Source: Strongylocentrotus purpuratus (lineage: Eukaryota > Echinodermata > Echinoidea > Camarodonta > Strongylocentrotidae). Taken from it: a DNA stretch of 64,000 bases. Positions 32,311 through 46,100 of this stretch are shown here, piece after piece (position 1 is the first letter of the stretch; each line of letters begins with the position of its first letter). The stretch covers positions 34,125,807 through 34,189,806 of the forward strand of contig NW_022145610.1 of the NCBI RefSeq assembly GCF_000002235.5. The letters are read 5' to 3'. Below the pieces are notes generated by a model. The model was given only the letters and a program-made list of their open reading frames with translations. It had not been told where the DNA came from and did no database searches. Position numbers and translations under genes: made by a program.

Positions 32311-33439
32311 ATGTATAGTTTTACCCATTTCCTCTTAAGTATAAATTGTTGATCGCTCGCAAAATTTAAAGTTTAATTTTCATAATCTGTTACTGTGCGA
32401 TAGGTCGTACGACGTTGGTGTCCCCATCGCAATTCTTTCAAATAAAAAATCCACGTAAGAGGCATTTTGAAAGTTTAAAGAATAGTCCATCAAATTCCAG
32501 GAAACTGGGTGTTCTTTTTCAGGAAACTCTATTTTAACGAGTGAAAGCACTGGTGGCTCTTCTTTATCAGATCTAGACCTAAAACAAGCATCATGATCAT
32601 CATTATACAAGTATTATAATGATGGTACTATATGAGAACTGGAAAACCGATCAAACCGATCAACATTGCTAAATTTTGTTTCAGACGTAGACAATCTATT
32701 CCTAAATTTACAGTTAATGTCACAAAATTGCAAATAAATTCATAATGTTTGATGAAACTTATCATTTCCTTTTGAAAATAACAATTGTTATATATTGCTT
32801 GTTTATGATCCACTGTCAAAAAAATACTTACTGTATTTTATATTACTATTGTTGTCGAAAACTGTGAACTTGCAAAAGAAATGCAGAAGAAAATCAAATC
32901 AAATCAAAATCAAATAATAAGGCTTGTTACAGGGTTTTTTTTAAAGAGCCGTCAATGCTTCCACTCGTTTTTATAGATAGAGTGTCCTGAAAAAGACACC
33001 CAATTTCCTGGAATTTGATGGATGATGAAATTATGTGATATGATGAGGAATTTCACTTGTCGGGATTTCTTACATTTCTATCATGATACCCCCTCCCACC
33101 CCCTGCCAATCGCCTCATTTTGAATTTCTGAACATATGATCAGACGATAGAAATCTCGCGAAATAAATGTAATTTTGTAAGGATGTTCTAGATCACTCAA
33201 TGTTCGTGGATCTGACAAAAGGGTATATATCATCCGTGGTGCATGGGTTTGAAAAAAGGGTATGTTCTTAAACGAGCGAAAAAATTTCCCAAAAAGGGGT
33301 CATAGATTCACAATGTCCGCAAACATGTGAATCAGACAATCAATGAATGCGCTCGTTTTGCAAAAATAGGGTACTTTTTGTGAAAGTGTACACGATAAGC
33401 CCAATTTTTATATATCAAGTTCATCAAAAGTTAATAGTG
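32311..33439. other. Intergenic, nothing firm recognised
   Basis: AT-rich. Short open frames on the minus strand (32380-32610, 32628-32819) show no domain. An 'ataaaaagggta'-type degenerate repeat lies near 33220-33380 ('aaagggtatatatcat', 'aaaaagggtatgtt', 'aaaaaggggtcatag'). Confidence 0.4.
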
Positions 33440-34015
33440 CGGACCTTTTAAGATACTATGTCCCTTTGGCAGCCAACATCAAATTTTGTAGAACTTTGCA
33501 GGAATCATGAATATGTCATGTTTGTCCTATCTGTGAAATTTAAACGTCAGCAGTGTCCTAACATTCAAATTATGCAAGGAAACCCGTTTACTTGTTAGAC
33601 TTCACTGTCAGACACTATTAAGAGACTGTCGGACACTATTGAGTGACTGATTGGCTTTTTTTCTTCTTTGGTAATAACATACACACAATAAGCTGTAAAG
33701 GGTACATGAGCATTTGTCTACATCAATAACCCACTTCTTGTAATCGCCAAAATTAAACTGATTGAATCTTTGCGCAGCATAAAGCTTACGACCATTCGAT
33801 ACAATAGTCTGAAAATCCGACTATTACTTACTGGCTCTATTGCTCCTAAGTCGATTCGACAACTTATAGTCGTTATTTTCCCACGCAAAGACATTTTTAA
33901 GCCCCCCCCCCCCATTCTTTTTTAAGGGAAGTTCTAAATTAGTATTATCTTTCAAATGCCGTTGGAATTTAACCTTTTCATTTTTTTGGCCTGCAAATGG
34001 GACATAGTACCTTTA
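33440..34015 (+). mobile_element. 'Tactatgtccc' MITE, copy 2
   Basis: About 575 bases with imperfect TIRs: 'ttaagatactatgtcccttt' left, 'aaatgggacatagtaccttt' right. Inverted partner of copy 1, and in the same orientation as copy 3 inside gene B. No coding capacity. Confidence 0.75.
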
Positions 34016-34870
34016 ATGAAACTAGGAGTTTCTCTTTAGGTGCATTAAAAAAGGAATTTGAAATATATTGTGATATATATAGTTCTACTGTTATGCATTA
34101 AAAAGTAAATATATCCATTTGTTTATTATGTGTCAGACGCGAATAGAAATTGTGAAAAGTTTTTGAGAAATGATGATTCCGTAGTACTTAATAATTATTG
34201 TTTATTGACAGGTTTTAGAATCGTCAAAACGATGGTAAAAGGTCTCAGTTTCGCTGAAAATCAAATACAGTGAAAGGCATTGGACACAGATTTGTAAACA
34301 TTTAATACATATACATACGGAAGGAATGACTATTTTGTTTTAATCTGTTGGTCGTCAAGTCTGATTATGTAGAGAATGGGAAAACTCAAGTTTTTTTCAT
34401 TCTTCATCTTAGTCAGACATCAATCTCCCCTTTAAAATGCAACCATACGAAAATGACTGACAGAAATAAATTGCTGGAAACATGAAAAGTCATCTACTTC
34501 GTTTTAATGTTCGATTATTCGAATATTATAAAAACATACAAAAATAACCATGCTCTATATACCACATGAGAATCACTATAATAACCAAGACAGTAAATTT
34601 CTTACAATGACGTAACAATTAAAAGCATCCTTTTGGGGGGATGAAAATAATGAGGTATATATTTTGATTTGTAAAATAAAAATCAAAGAGTTCATGCTCA
34701 ATATTTTGGAAATGTAACAAGGAACGTGTCAGAAGGGGCAAAATCTGTCTTTCACATTTATCAACTGAAACTTTAATGCTTTTTTCAGACTTGGCATCTT
34801 AAAACATAGCATATATTTTATCCATGACCACTGTAAACATTTGATATCAGTACATACAAACATATCATTA

Positions 34871-35565
34871 AGATGCCGTGTAGATGTTTTACTTAAAATT
34901 GCACACTTGTTTATTATATTTATTTTAAAATAATTTAGAATGTAACAAATTTAATACCAATTGAATTTGACTGGATATTTTTTTTTACGGATAATGCATC
35001 ATACTACCACTCAATTTGGGTTTACTGTCTCTCTCTCTCTTTCAAAACCTTTCTCAATTTTAATTGTTGAACAATACGTTGATGTCAGTTGATATATGAT
35101 TTTTGGTCCTGTGAAGTCCAATGTACCTTATAAATATGTTTAAATCTTATTTTACATATTTGTCATTATTATACGACATCGATTTATTAGTATTAAACTT
35201 GGTGGTACTTGTATTCAACCTTTTGTACAGGGTATTAAATTTAATTATTAATAATTATTGTCAATTTTATATTGAATTAAAGTGCCGTGTAAACGTTTTA
35301 CTTAAATTACACATTTGCTTATTATATGAATTTCAAAATAATATAGAATGTAACAAATTTAATACCAATTGAATTTGACTGGATATATTTTTAGGAATAA
35401 TGCATTATTTCCATCACTCAATTTGGGTTTACTGTCTCTCTCTTTCTTTCATTATCTTTCTTAATTTTATTTGTTGAACAATACGTTGATGTCAGTTGAT
35501 ATATGATTATTGGTCCTGTGAAGTCCTATGTACCTTATAATTATGTTTAAATGCGATTGCTTTTG
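34871..35565. repeat. Two tandem copies of an approximately 280-bp unit
   Basis: 34871-35150 and 35283-35565 share 'gtaacaaatttaataccaat', 'ttgaatttgactggatat', 'ctcaatttgggtttactgtc' and 'acaatacgttgatgtcagtt' in the same order, with scattered substitutions. About 130 bases of AT-rich spacer lie between. Confidence 0.75.
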
Positions 35566-37178
35566 AGTGTGTTTTTTTCCTTCTTTTCATATCTATGTAT
35601 TTAAAGTGTCAATTTATACAGTTTTATTGTACAAAGTATATATACATATAACTATATTGTGAACCATTAATATGCCTGCCTTTTTTACTGTATGAAATCC
35701 AACTCATGGTTGCAATAAATTAATAAATAAATTAATGATTTAATAATAAGATTGGAGAGCCTCTTTAAGGGGGAACTTCTTTCAATTCTGTTCTATAGGC
35801 CCTGTAATATAAAACAAATTACGATTAATTGTTCGCCTCTAAAGTTAATCTTAACTCCTCAGAGAACTTTACAATAGGGTAACTTACAATTGCGATCATG
35901 TTATGGATATATAATAAGATTCAGTTGCTTGCAGCTGGAGTAGAAATACAAAAGCCTTTTATGTTTGATAGTAATAACATCGATTTTTGCGTGACAGGAC
36001 CCAGAAATGTTAATAGCCGTATGATTTTAGCCAACGATTAATTTACCAATATTTTTCTGTAATAGATACCAAATCAAGGTAGCTGTTATACTTCCTTCTT
36101 CAAAACCCTGGTAAATCTTACTAGTACATACACCTTTAATACACAAGTCAATGAAAAGAAGAATTTTATCTGACTAAATTACAATAAGAAACCCGGTCCC
36201 ATACTAAGACAGGCAGTTTGATAACCGCTAGAATAGCCTAACCTATACAAGATATGCTCACCTCATAAATCAGTGTAAGACTCTGATGACAAACATTTAA
36301 AATCTTATGAAAAACTCGAAAAACAAAAGAATCTCTGCTAAATATACGCATAAAAAACAAATTGAAATATGATAATCGTTCATTAAACATTTAAAAAAAA
36401 AATCACATCTCTTAGAATTCAATTTTCCCCGTGTTATATCAACCTTTTTTTTGTGGTGAGGGTCAGTGCCTTTGATCAAGGAAGCCTGGCCAACCCGGCT
36501 TGAGTTGGGCACAATATGGCTAGTACTGCTTTGTCGGGCAAGCACAAAACCATAGAATGTACGCCATGTTGTGACCAACTGAAACCAAGTTGGCCAAACT
36601 CGGTAAAGAAGAATGGACTGTTGGGTGAAGATAAGAATAAGAAGATTGGAAAGGAGAATCCAAAGATAGAAAGAGGAAGGAACAAGGCGAAATGGAATGA
36701 AGTAAAAGTAGATACACATCATGTGACGATGGGAGGAACTCGAATAATGCTATTACACTATCAATAATGATCAATAAAAAACATGGGGGAAATACAGAAA
36801 AGACTCAACAAACAAACAACAAGTCAGATAAAAAGACGAATGTTTCTGATATCCAAATAATTAAGCTAAGGGGGAAACGGCGTGATAACTTGGTTTTAGT
36901 GTCATGACATTATACCGGTCTGCGACCATTGAAAAATTCAATTTTCACAATTTTACTCGAATTAGTAAAGATATTGCTCAATTCATATGTAGTCCTACCG
37001 TTGACTGTATCTGTTAGGCATCACTTGAAAGTAAATTAGAAGTTTAATAGAATAGGATTATCGATAGGAGGAAATGATGCAAAACTAGGAATTTATATTT
37101 CAAGTTTCCAACCTATTTATCGTAGATCAATGTTGGATGTTGCTTTGTGGTCGTGGGATGTTGCCTTTTGTTCCTTTT
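35566..37178. other. 3' flank of gene B and intergenic DNA
   Basis: AT-rich. I see no minus-strand polyadenylation signal that I can defend within the first 500 bases after the gene B stop. ORFs at 36296-36775 on both strands overlap one another and show no domain. Confidence 0.4.
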
Positions 37179-37753
37179 CTATCGTAGAATGAATTCGTTG
37201 CGATGGTGATCGGGATATGCCCTGGCAACCGGGTTCGATAATGGGTATTCTAGAGCCAAACGACCCTGATTGGCTGAATATTCCGGGGCTAGACGAAAGC
37301 GATTGGGATATTTCACGGCAAAAGGATGGCGATCTGGATATACAAGGGCTGAACGGTGGTGACCGGGATATTCAAGAGGCAAATGATATTGTACGGGGTA
37401 TGAAAGGGCCAAACGAGGGCGACTTGGATATCCCAAGCGATGTCGGCCAAATTCTAGATCGTGCCCCTGATCGAAATGCTGACTGGGTGGTTCGTCGAAC
37501 CCGTACACGGCGTTCGAAACAGTTCCTATTGGACCTCTATGGTTTCGGTATTGCGGCCTGTCTAAGCTCAAAGGATACTTGTAACGGTAGTGATCATTAT
37601 GGATTTGCCGCGTGTCTGTTTTCTTTGATTTATTTGCTGATATCTGACAGCAGATGAATAAGAAGAGCAACGCGACGAAGAGGACGAAAATGACACCAAT
37701 GACGATTGAGATAATGACGATGGTGATCATAGAATCGGTTTTTTCAACTTGGT
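37179..37753 (-). CDS. Gene B exon 25: transmembrane helix, cytoplasmic repeat tail and stop
   Basis: Enters in phase 1 after TTACAG; 190 codons then TAG at 37179-37181. DQVEKTDS leads into a hydrophobic helix ([20 protein letters not shown] then LLFLFIC), with a Lys-containing stop-transfer ([11 protein letters not shown]). A cytoplasmic region with [16 protein letters not shown] and [11 protein letters not shown] follows. Its last 85 residues are about eight 10-residue repeats ([40 protein letters not shown] and so on). The plus-strand ORF 37217-37657 is the complement of this tail. Confidence 0.9.
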
Positions 37754-40127
37754 CTGTAAGAAACAAACAAAAATGATAAGTTACAGAAATATACAATAAA
37801 AATTAAGAGAAAAAGCACAAAGACACAAAAGAATTGTCGATGATTACTTCCAGTGGCTTCCAATGATTGGATGTAATGCCTTGCCTCACCCTTCGCCTTA
37901 CAAGAGGGCTTGCTTTCGAGCACCATGTAACTCCATGTACCCAACCACTACAGCCATCACTTTACCCCCCCCCCCCCCCCCCTAGGCTGGTACATCAAAT
38001 ACACTCAGATAAAAAAAAGTGACACCCACACTATTTGGTGATGGAGAAACGCACACAGCTATATTTCTACATAGGCCTATAACGGTGTGAAGTCCACCCC
38101 CTCCATCGAAAGGCTTATGCACACACACACACACACGCGCGCGCGCACACCCACACACACACACACACACACTCACACACACAAAAAAACGCACGTACGC
38201 ACACACACGCACACACATTATTCAACAACAATAAGTCGTGAGTATAATTTTTTTTTTAAATTACTGCATACCCCACTGCCCTGTATATCACTATTTTACC
38301 TTTCTCACACACCCTTCCCGGGCCCGCACCAGTAGGTGAGATATCTGTGTACTCCAGAGGACAAGCGCAGGAGAAAGTTCCAGGCTCGTTGGTGCAAGCC
38401 GCCACCAGGGAGCAGTCATTCAGCTCGGCGGAGATGCATTCATTCTGGTCTGAGATGGAGAGAGAGGGTGGTGACAGAGAGAGGAGTTGACAGAGAGAAA
38501 GAGAGTGGAAGATATAGAACGTGAGAAACAGAATGAGAGGAGGAAATATTTTAAATAATCACCAAACAATAAAAATATAGTCACAAGTTGCTTAATGTTG
38601 ACTTAGAGTGTTAAACCTGTATTATTTCTTTGTAGAATTAATATGTGTAAATATCAACATATCAAATACAGAGCATATTTGAGGTGATTGGTACCCTTTA
38701 ATGAAGAAACATCGATAACCTTTCGTGCTTAGTTGCTTACCCTCAATGATCATGCTATTCGGGTCCACACCAACTATATCCTGACCCGCAATGAGGGTCC
38801 CGTCGCCAAGGCCTTCCATGACCGCGGTTGTGATTGCAACTTTTGCCGTTCCGTCCACGACGAACAGGTCAAACTCTGCGATGATACTACCGGCACGGAA
38901 CGAGGTAAAAGACACATCCAATATATCCGGGATTGCAGAGAGGAGCTTGGGAATAAACAGATATGAAAAATGTGATAGAACAAATTGGATTAACAGCTTT
39001 ATCTTAGAATAAGAAAGGATATTCGTATTAGTCAGCATTTCCACATTATAGTTGATAGGTTGCACGTCTAGCTAACCTTGAGCCACAGGATCAGGCCTCT
39101 TCAAAAGTGATATGACATTTACATCAGGCAGAAATTTCATTAAGATGTAGGGTGGTGGGGTTAGAGTTAGAAATGTTTGGTGCAATATTTTTTCTTCTTT
39201 TCTTTCAATTCCGGTTGCTTTCTCACGAGTATAGAGGCAAATCATCCTCAGTCCCGTATATTTTTTGTCACTATCCTGTGTTATGTTTTACATCTTCAAA
39301 ACATTATTATTCTAAATCTATCATCATGATAATCACAAAAAGATAGTCAAGCGGGAATTGGAGGAGAGAAGGAGGAGGGCAGGGGGGAGGTTACAGTTTT
39401 AGACATTACCGTGCCTCGTAGCTGTTGGGCTAATTGTTGAAACCCGTCCCTTAAGCTATCGGCCAGAGCAGACGTGTAGAACAGGGGCGATCCGTTGAGA
39501 GATATGAACCTAAGCGAACCTTTATAGATTCCAATCGCTTGAGTAATGACAATTAAAAAAAATACAATGTCAAACAAAACAAACACATATCAGAATATAT
39601 AGAATCACATAGGTATTCAATAATATATTAATCTATATGTAATCCACAAATATAAAATATAATATATATCAATATAATATATCAATTCAAGATATCCGGG
39701 GTAAGAATATGACTGATGTACCTTAAGGAAGAAACGTTTCGTGGCTCACGAGGCTACGCTGGGTAGGCAAGACTTAGAATTATTATTACTATTCTTATTA
39801 TTATTAATATTATCATTCATATTATAATTATTATCATTATTATTCTTTGTATCTTTATTATGATTATTGTTATCATTTCTATCAAAATCATTTTCACTAT
39901 ACTATTATTATCATAATTATCGTCATCATCATCATCGTCATCATCATCATCATCATCATCGCTATTGATAAGTCCTCCAAACGACCATTATCAAACTCAA
40001 CCGGCTCTAAAGGCCCAGACTCGTCGATATTATTTAGCCACCAACAAATAACAAAATAATGAACATAGAAGAATGAAAGAAATGAAAGAAAGAATGAAAT
40101 ATATATATATATATACACAGATAAGAA

Positions 40128-40158
<31 letters not shown>

Positions 40159-43100
40159 GGGGAGTGCGGGTGGGGAAAGTGCGCGTGGTGTCTAACATGA
40201 TCTTACCCTGGCATATTCCATTTCCTCTGCGGTAACCCTGCTTGCAAGTACACAACCCAGATATACTGCAGAACTCGTGATTTATTGTAGAGCATCGGTC
40301 TTCAGTTATACAGGACTCCAACACTAACATAGAAAGAGATAGAGAGTGAGTGTGTGTGAGAGAGAGAGATTGTATTTCTTCCCATTGCAAGTACCACAGT
40401 TTCCAATATAATTGAGAAAAGGGGTAATTTTGTTTTGAAATCATTTTGTGTGTGAGAGCCAGGAAGAGAATGATTACTCGAAATTGCAAGTTATCGTGTG
40501 ACTGTATAGTAAAATTCATCAATTAGACTTTTTAAGACTTTTCTATAGATTATCCGATTTTGATCAATATCTTTTATCTAAATTTTTACTTTTCTACAAA
40601 GCGTTTTGCTTTATCATGACAACCAAGTAACATGAATGAAAATGATCTTAATAAAAAATGTGATCGATGGTAATTGCATAATTTTGCCAAAACAAAAGCA
40701 TATTGTTGATAGAAATCAATAACTCATGTTGTAATACATGTATGAGAACTGTTCAGAAAATATGATGATAATGTAAAAAGATACTTACTTGTTTCACAGT
40801 TCTGTCCTTCATAGCCTGGAGCACACTCACATGTAAATCTGTCTTTGAAGTTCCTACATGTACCGCCATTGAAGCATGGTTGTGAGATGCACTCGTTGAT
40901 ATCTGATTTTATGGGGGAAATTCATTGAATATTTGATAATGTGCATCAGGACCCTGTCTAACAAAGAGTTGATATCAATCGCAACTATTTACATAAGAGA
41001 TAGAAGACTGCAAACTTGCGATTGATTAGAAGACTTGCGATTGATTTGGATCAATCGCAACTCTTTGTAAGACAGGGCCCAGGTCTTTTTTAAAATCTAT
41101 AGTGGCTTTTTTTTTTTGCTCCCGAAAATTTTCGCTCATTGGGGGGGGGGGGGGGTAGATATTAGCATTAACTTTCTCTTTTTGGCCCTCGAAAATTTGA
41201 AAAATCGCACCCCCCCCCCCTTGTGCGCCAGGGGAGGGGGCCCATCTCCACAAAAGGGTAAAATTAACGTGTTTTTACCGATTTTTTTCCCCAGGGGGGA
41301 AGGGGTGGGCCCTCCTAGCCCCCCCCCCCCTGGATCCGCGACTGCCTCCTACATACATTCTCTATTGTAGGAGCTAGCTCCATAAATTTGACGATAAAGA
41401 ACGCGCGTGCGCGTGTCACAACTATAGGTCAAAACATTGACAAATCCCTCTCTATACGCTATAGAGAGCAGCATCCTTTAGGCACCTCTCTTGCAATAGC
41501 CTATAAGCGTTAGTTTTGGCGATAGTGGAAAAATATTATTGATTATCACTGCCTACCTGCACATAATCTTCCAGAGCTCCCAGTAGCGTCTACATATCCT
41601 GAGAGACAAACACAGTTATATCCACCGACTGTGTTCGTGCATCGGGCGAACGGAGAGCATTCATTTAAGGATGAATTACTGCATTCGTCGATATCTAAAT
41701 GAATAAAGAACGTGATCATAAAGACTGTCAAAACTCAACTAAAGTTTTTTCTTCAATAGCTCATGTATTACCTTCTTAAAATAATAATATGTCTATTTAT
41801 ATAGCGCAACTATTATCTGCATAAACTTTGCTGCACTTGATAAGGTTTCATATTATTACCCCGGCTGTGGTTGAGTCGCCATGAAAATGCGCTAAATCAT
41901 TCAAGGAAATTCATCCTACCGGGTACCTATTTACTTCACCTTGGTAGAGAGTTAAAAATGTAGATTAATGTATTTCCAAAGGACACTAGTGCTGAGACTG
42001 GACTCGCGAACAATGTGATCCACAGTCCGGTGATGTGTCCACTAGACCAGGACACCCCTACTACGTGGAATAAAAACTACGGTACATAACTAGCGAAGGG
42101 GTAAGGCCTATCCAATGCCAATCCCAGCGAGAATGGAGCAGAAAATATGAATCTAGTATCAAGCAAAAACAAAAATGACAAAACAAAACAATGTAGATAG
42201 TCAGTGGAGATATATCTTTGGCCAAGTTAGCTTCTGAATCTTTCAATCTGCATCATTATCTTACCAATACAGACCGTTCCTTGCCCATCCGTCGGATCCC
42301 CCTGATCTCCAAAGCCAGGCAAACAGGAGCACTGGTAGGAACCAATCGTGTTGTTGCAAGTAGAATATACAGAGCAAGCGGAGTATTCCATTTCATCGCA
42401 TTCATCCAAATCTGAGACAGAAAGATGGGTTTTCTATATGTCATTGGAGCGTTTATTAAATAACTCTTTAGGGGTTTGTAGGGGTGTCGTGGTCGAGTGG
42501 ATTTGTTAGCGGACTGTGGATCACAAGGTCCTTGGTTCAAGTCCCACCGCGGTACTAATGCCCTTTGGCAAGACATTGATCTACATTTGCCACTCTCCAC
42601 CCAGGTGTTAAATGGGTACCCGGTAGGATGCGAAAGCTAATGTGGTTTGATTAGCAATGGCGCTTGTAAAATGGCGACTGGATGGAATGCTCCCCAAGGA
42701 GTGGAGAATGTGCATACCTTGTGTGCGGGTAAGCATGAATCCGATGACCGGGGTAATAATATGTGCTGCGCCTAGAAACAAAGTATGAGGCGCATTATAA
42801 ATGTGAGCTATTATTATTATTATTATTTAAAAAACACAATCGCGAAAAATCAACCCCAGGCAATTTCATTACAATGACGTATTGCCTAGTCCGGGCCAAA
42901 CAATAGGGTATATTTGGAAAGTTACCCCTGGAATTGATGTGTCCAACAATCATGGAAAAGAGGTCTACGTTATAAAAAAGTAGGACAAATATTAGGACCT
43001 ACATCAATGGAAACCGGTTTTCATTATCTACAGGTTTTATTTTCATAATTCTGCTTTAATTCCTAACTAATAACATACGTAACTAAGAAATAATGCCCCC

Positions 43101-46100
43101 AAAAGCAGAATATTGATCGTGATTTCGAACCCTAAACCTTCAAGTTTCCAGACTCGCTAACCACAGAGCCCTGGCCCATCGCTTACCTTGAACAACGATA
43201 GAGCTAACATTCACGGTGTAAGATGTGTATCCAGACGACAGATCTTCGGCGGCAAACAAATAAGAATCCGTCATAAGATCATAAATCATTACGTCATCCG
43301 GAGTACTACCTGCATCGAGAACGATGTCTATCTCTACTCCGAGACTCCCATTGAAGGACTTGATTTCGACACTGAATACGGAGTCAACAAAGATCTCCCA
43401 TCTTGATAACCGGTGAAAAATCTGAAGGAATTAAGCGGGCAAATAATGAGCATTCCATTCATGGCATTTTTAATAGTTAACATTAGGTTTGATTTTTTTT
43501 TTCCCGTCTTTATATGACAAATTCAAGGAAAATCGGAAAATAATTAGCATTTGTAGCGTTTTTTATAGTACAATCAAAAGTGAATTTGCCTTTCTCTATG
43601 AACTCGGCTGTGTTACGGCGATCCGGTCCGGCATGCTGTTCACTTCCACATGGGGACCGCTCTACGTTGTTCAAACATTCCTCGACCCACATAACCAACT
43701 TTGTGAAAGGCCTAACTTAGTACCAATATTACCTGTATAGTCTACACTTGTCTATGACTCCCGTTTCTGAATAAAACATGAAATCAACTGCCTTCAGAAC
43801 TCCTGTTCAGATTACGAAACATATTATTGTCTTTTTCGCATATTTCAAATTGTGAGGCTCACGTCTTTGCGATCGTGCGCTTTGCTTTCTTAGTACTCTC
43901 ATCACACTTTGAAATAGTATGTCTAAATCTTCAACCGGGAAGTAAAATTAGTACCGACATTCATTTTTATTCAATCTCTATCCGCATTTAAAGGCATTGT
44001 TTAACAATGTTAAATCTGAGATGCATCGTGTAAGTGTTATTGATGTCTGTGATATGGTATAATATTGAAGCCCTAAAAAAGGTTGTACGTCAAAATGATC
44101 ACGAAGTGCCTCAAAAAGTAAAACTCTTTGAGTGACCGGTTTTACCATAATCATTTTCCCCTAAAGACTGTAGTGTTATAATAGCCGTTAGCAAAACGAA
44201 AAATGAAATTTCGATTTCCAGTCATAAATATCTTGATATCAGACAGGCGATCGGCTTGTAAAAGCCATGGGATTCCTGATTGACCTTAAGTTATAATTAT
44301 GATTGCAGCATGAGCTAAATGCAGGATTTCGTTTCAGAATTTCAGGCAATGTTACCGAGTCATTAAAACGAATATTTAAACAGCATATTGAATTTTAATG
44401 GTAAAAAGCATTTACATGCCTGGTAAACAGTAGATGAAACTGCATATTTCTTTGAACACTTTAATTCTGCATTTCCAAAAAATAATGCATAATACCGTAA
44501 ATGCAGCGTTTGGAAGTGGCAGATTTCTGTTTAAGCTATGTTTGTGTGTATGTGTAGTGGTGGTTATCTTACCTGACTGCTAAAAAAGCACAATGCTTGT
44601 TAGTAAGCAACCATAAGACCCGACGGCTTTAGGTCCACTCCGAGAGACCTGGTAAATAGGATTAATGCCTAATACCAAAGGGCACACGCGCATCGCCTTG
44701 GTTCCGAACCCGGGTCGCCGGATTACGACACCACTGCTCTACCAACTGAGCTATCTCGCCTCCTAAAAGTAAAGCGTTAAACATCTGATTGATTGATTGA
44801 TTTTTTTATTTTGTTGAATTAAAATGTAATAAGATGGATGTTTTCATACCGCATACTCTAGTTCTCCTCTGATTATTTCATCACTTGATTTGAAAGTGTC
44901 AGGGTATATTGCAAGAGACCCGTTGACCTCTGTAATTTGAAACCACATGTCGAATCGTCTCGGAACTGGAAGAAAAAAGATCATTAATTGCAATATATAT
45001 TACAAGTAACAGCAACAACATGAAAAATAATAAAAATAATAATCATAATAATCAGAATAATCAGAATGGTATAATAATGGTAATACTCATAATAATACTA
45101 ATGTAAAATTTACCCATGAAGCCTGTCATGGCGAACCTTCGACTAAGAATTGAGGACATCCAAAAGGTCTATTAAATAACCCTTCCTTTGTTTCAATGTC
45201 ACCTTGTCCGACTTTATGAGAATCCTAAATTTCAACGATATTATTTTTATATTTATATGCGTTGGTGTAGATATTTTTACACCTATAGTGATTATTATGT
45301 TATAAAACCAAAACCGAGTAGCTATATAATTCCAACAGGCATTATATAATTGTCTACCTATCAAATGAAGTTGTATTTTCATGTGATAATACTTACTTTG
45401 ACAACCTTCTTCTGTTCTGATCCGACCGTGTCCACAGCTGCACAGCCCATCTTTGCAAACCTCATTCTTTGCACATTGATTTGATGTGGAACAAACGGTT
45501 TTACCTGCGATATAGAGGAAAATCAGTTCCAGTGTCTTTTCTTCGTGTCAATGGAGTCCAAAATATTAAGGTCTATTAAAATTCGTTGAAGACATTGATA
45601 TAACTACTACCTGATTGCTCTGTATTTTAATCTGAATAATATCTTAAGCATTTGAGGAATCAACCTAACTGTCATCCGCTCACTTCACCTCGGCGGAGAG
45701 TGGTATATGTGGATTAATGTATTGCCAGAGAATATTAGTGTCTTTGCAGGGATTTGAACCACGTATTACTAGCCACATAGTCCGGTGATTTATCCTCTAT
45801 ACCTAGACACTCCCACTGCTAGTCTTTACATGCATCAATGCATCAAACTTTGGTTTTTATGCTCTCTTCAACGTACCGTAATCGCAGTGGCGCCCTGCAT
45901 ATTCTGCGGTGCATGTACAGAAATAGCCCGTTATTATATCCGAGCAAGTCGCTCCATTGTTGCAAGGGTCACTGTCACATTCGTTGATTTCTGTGGGGGT
46001 AATAGGACAATTTATCATGTCACAAAGGCTTATCAAATATCTACTTGTTTTTATGCAATTATACCTCTTAATTTATGAAGATGAATGTATAAATTTTATC

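Noticed and set aside
36296..36775. 141-codon minus-strand ORF with hydrophobic start
   Set aside because: Three other frames are equally open here and no domain or splice support exists.
37217..37657. 146-codon plus-strand ORF
   Set aside because: Complement of the gene B cytoplasmic tail; open only because the 30-bp repeat is open in several frames.
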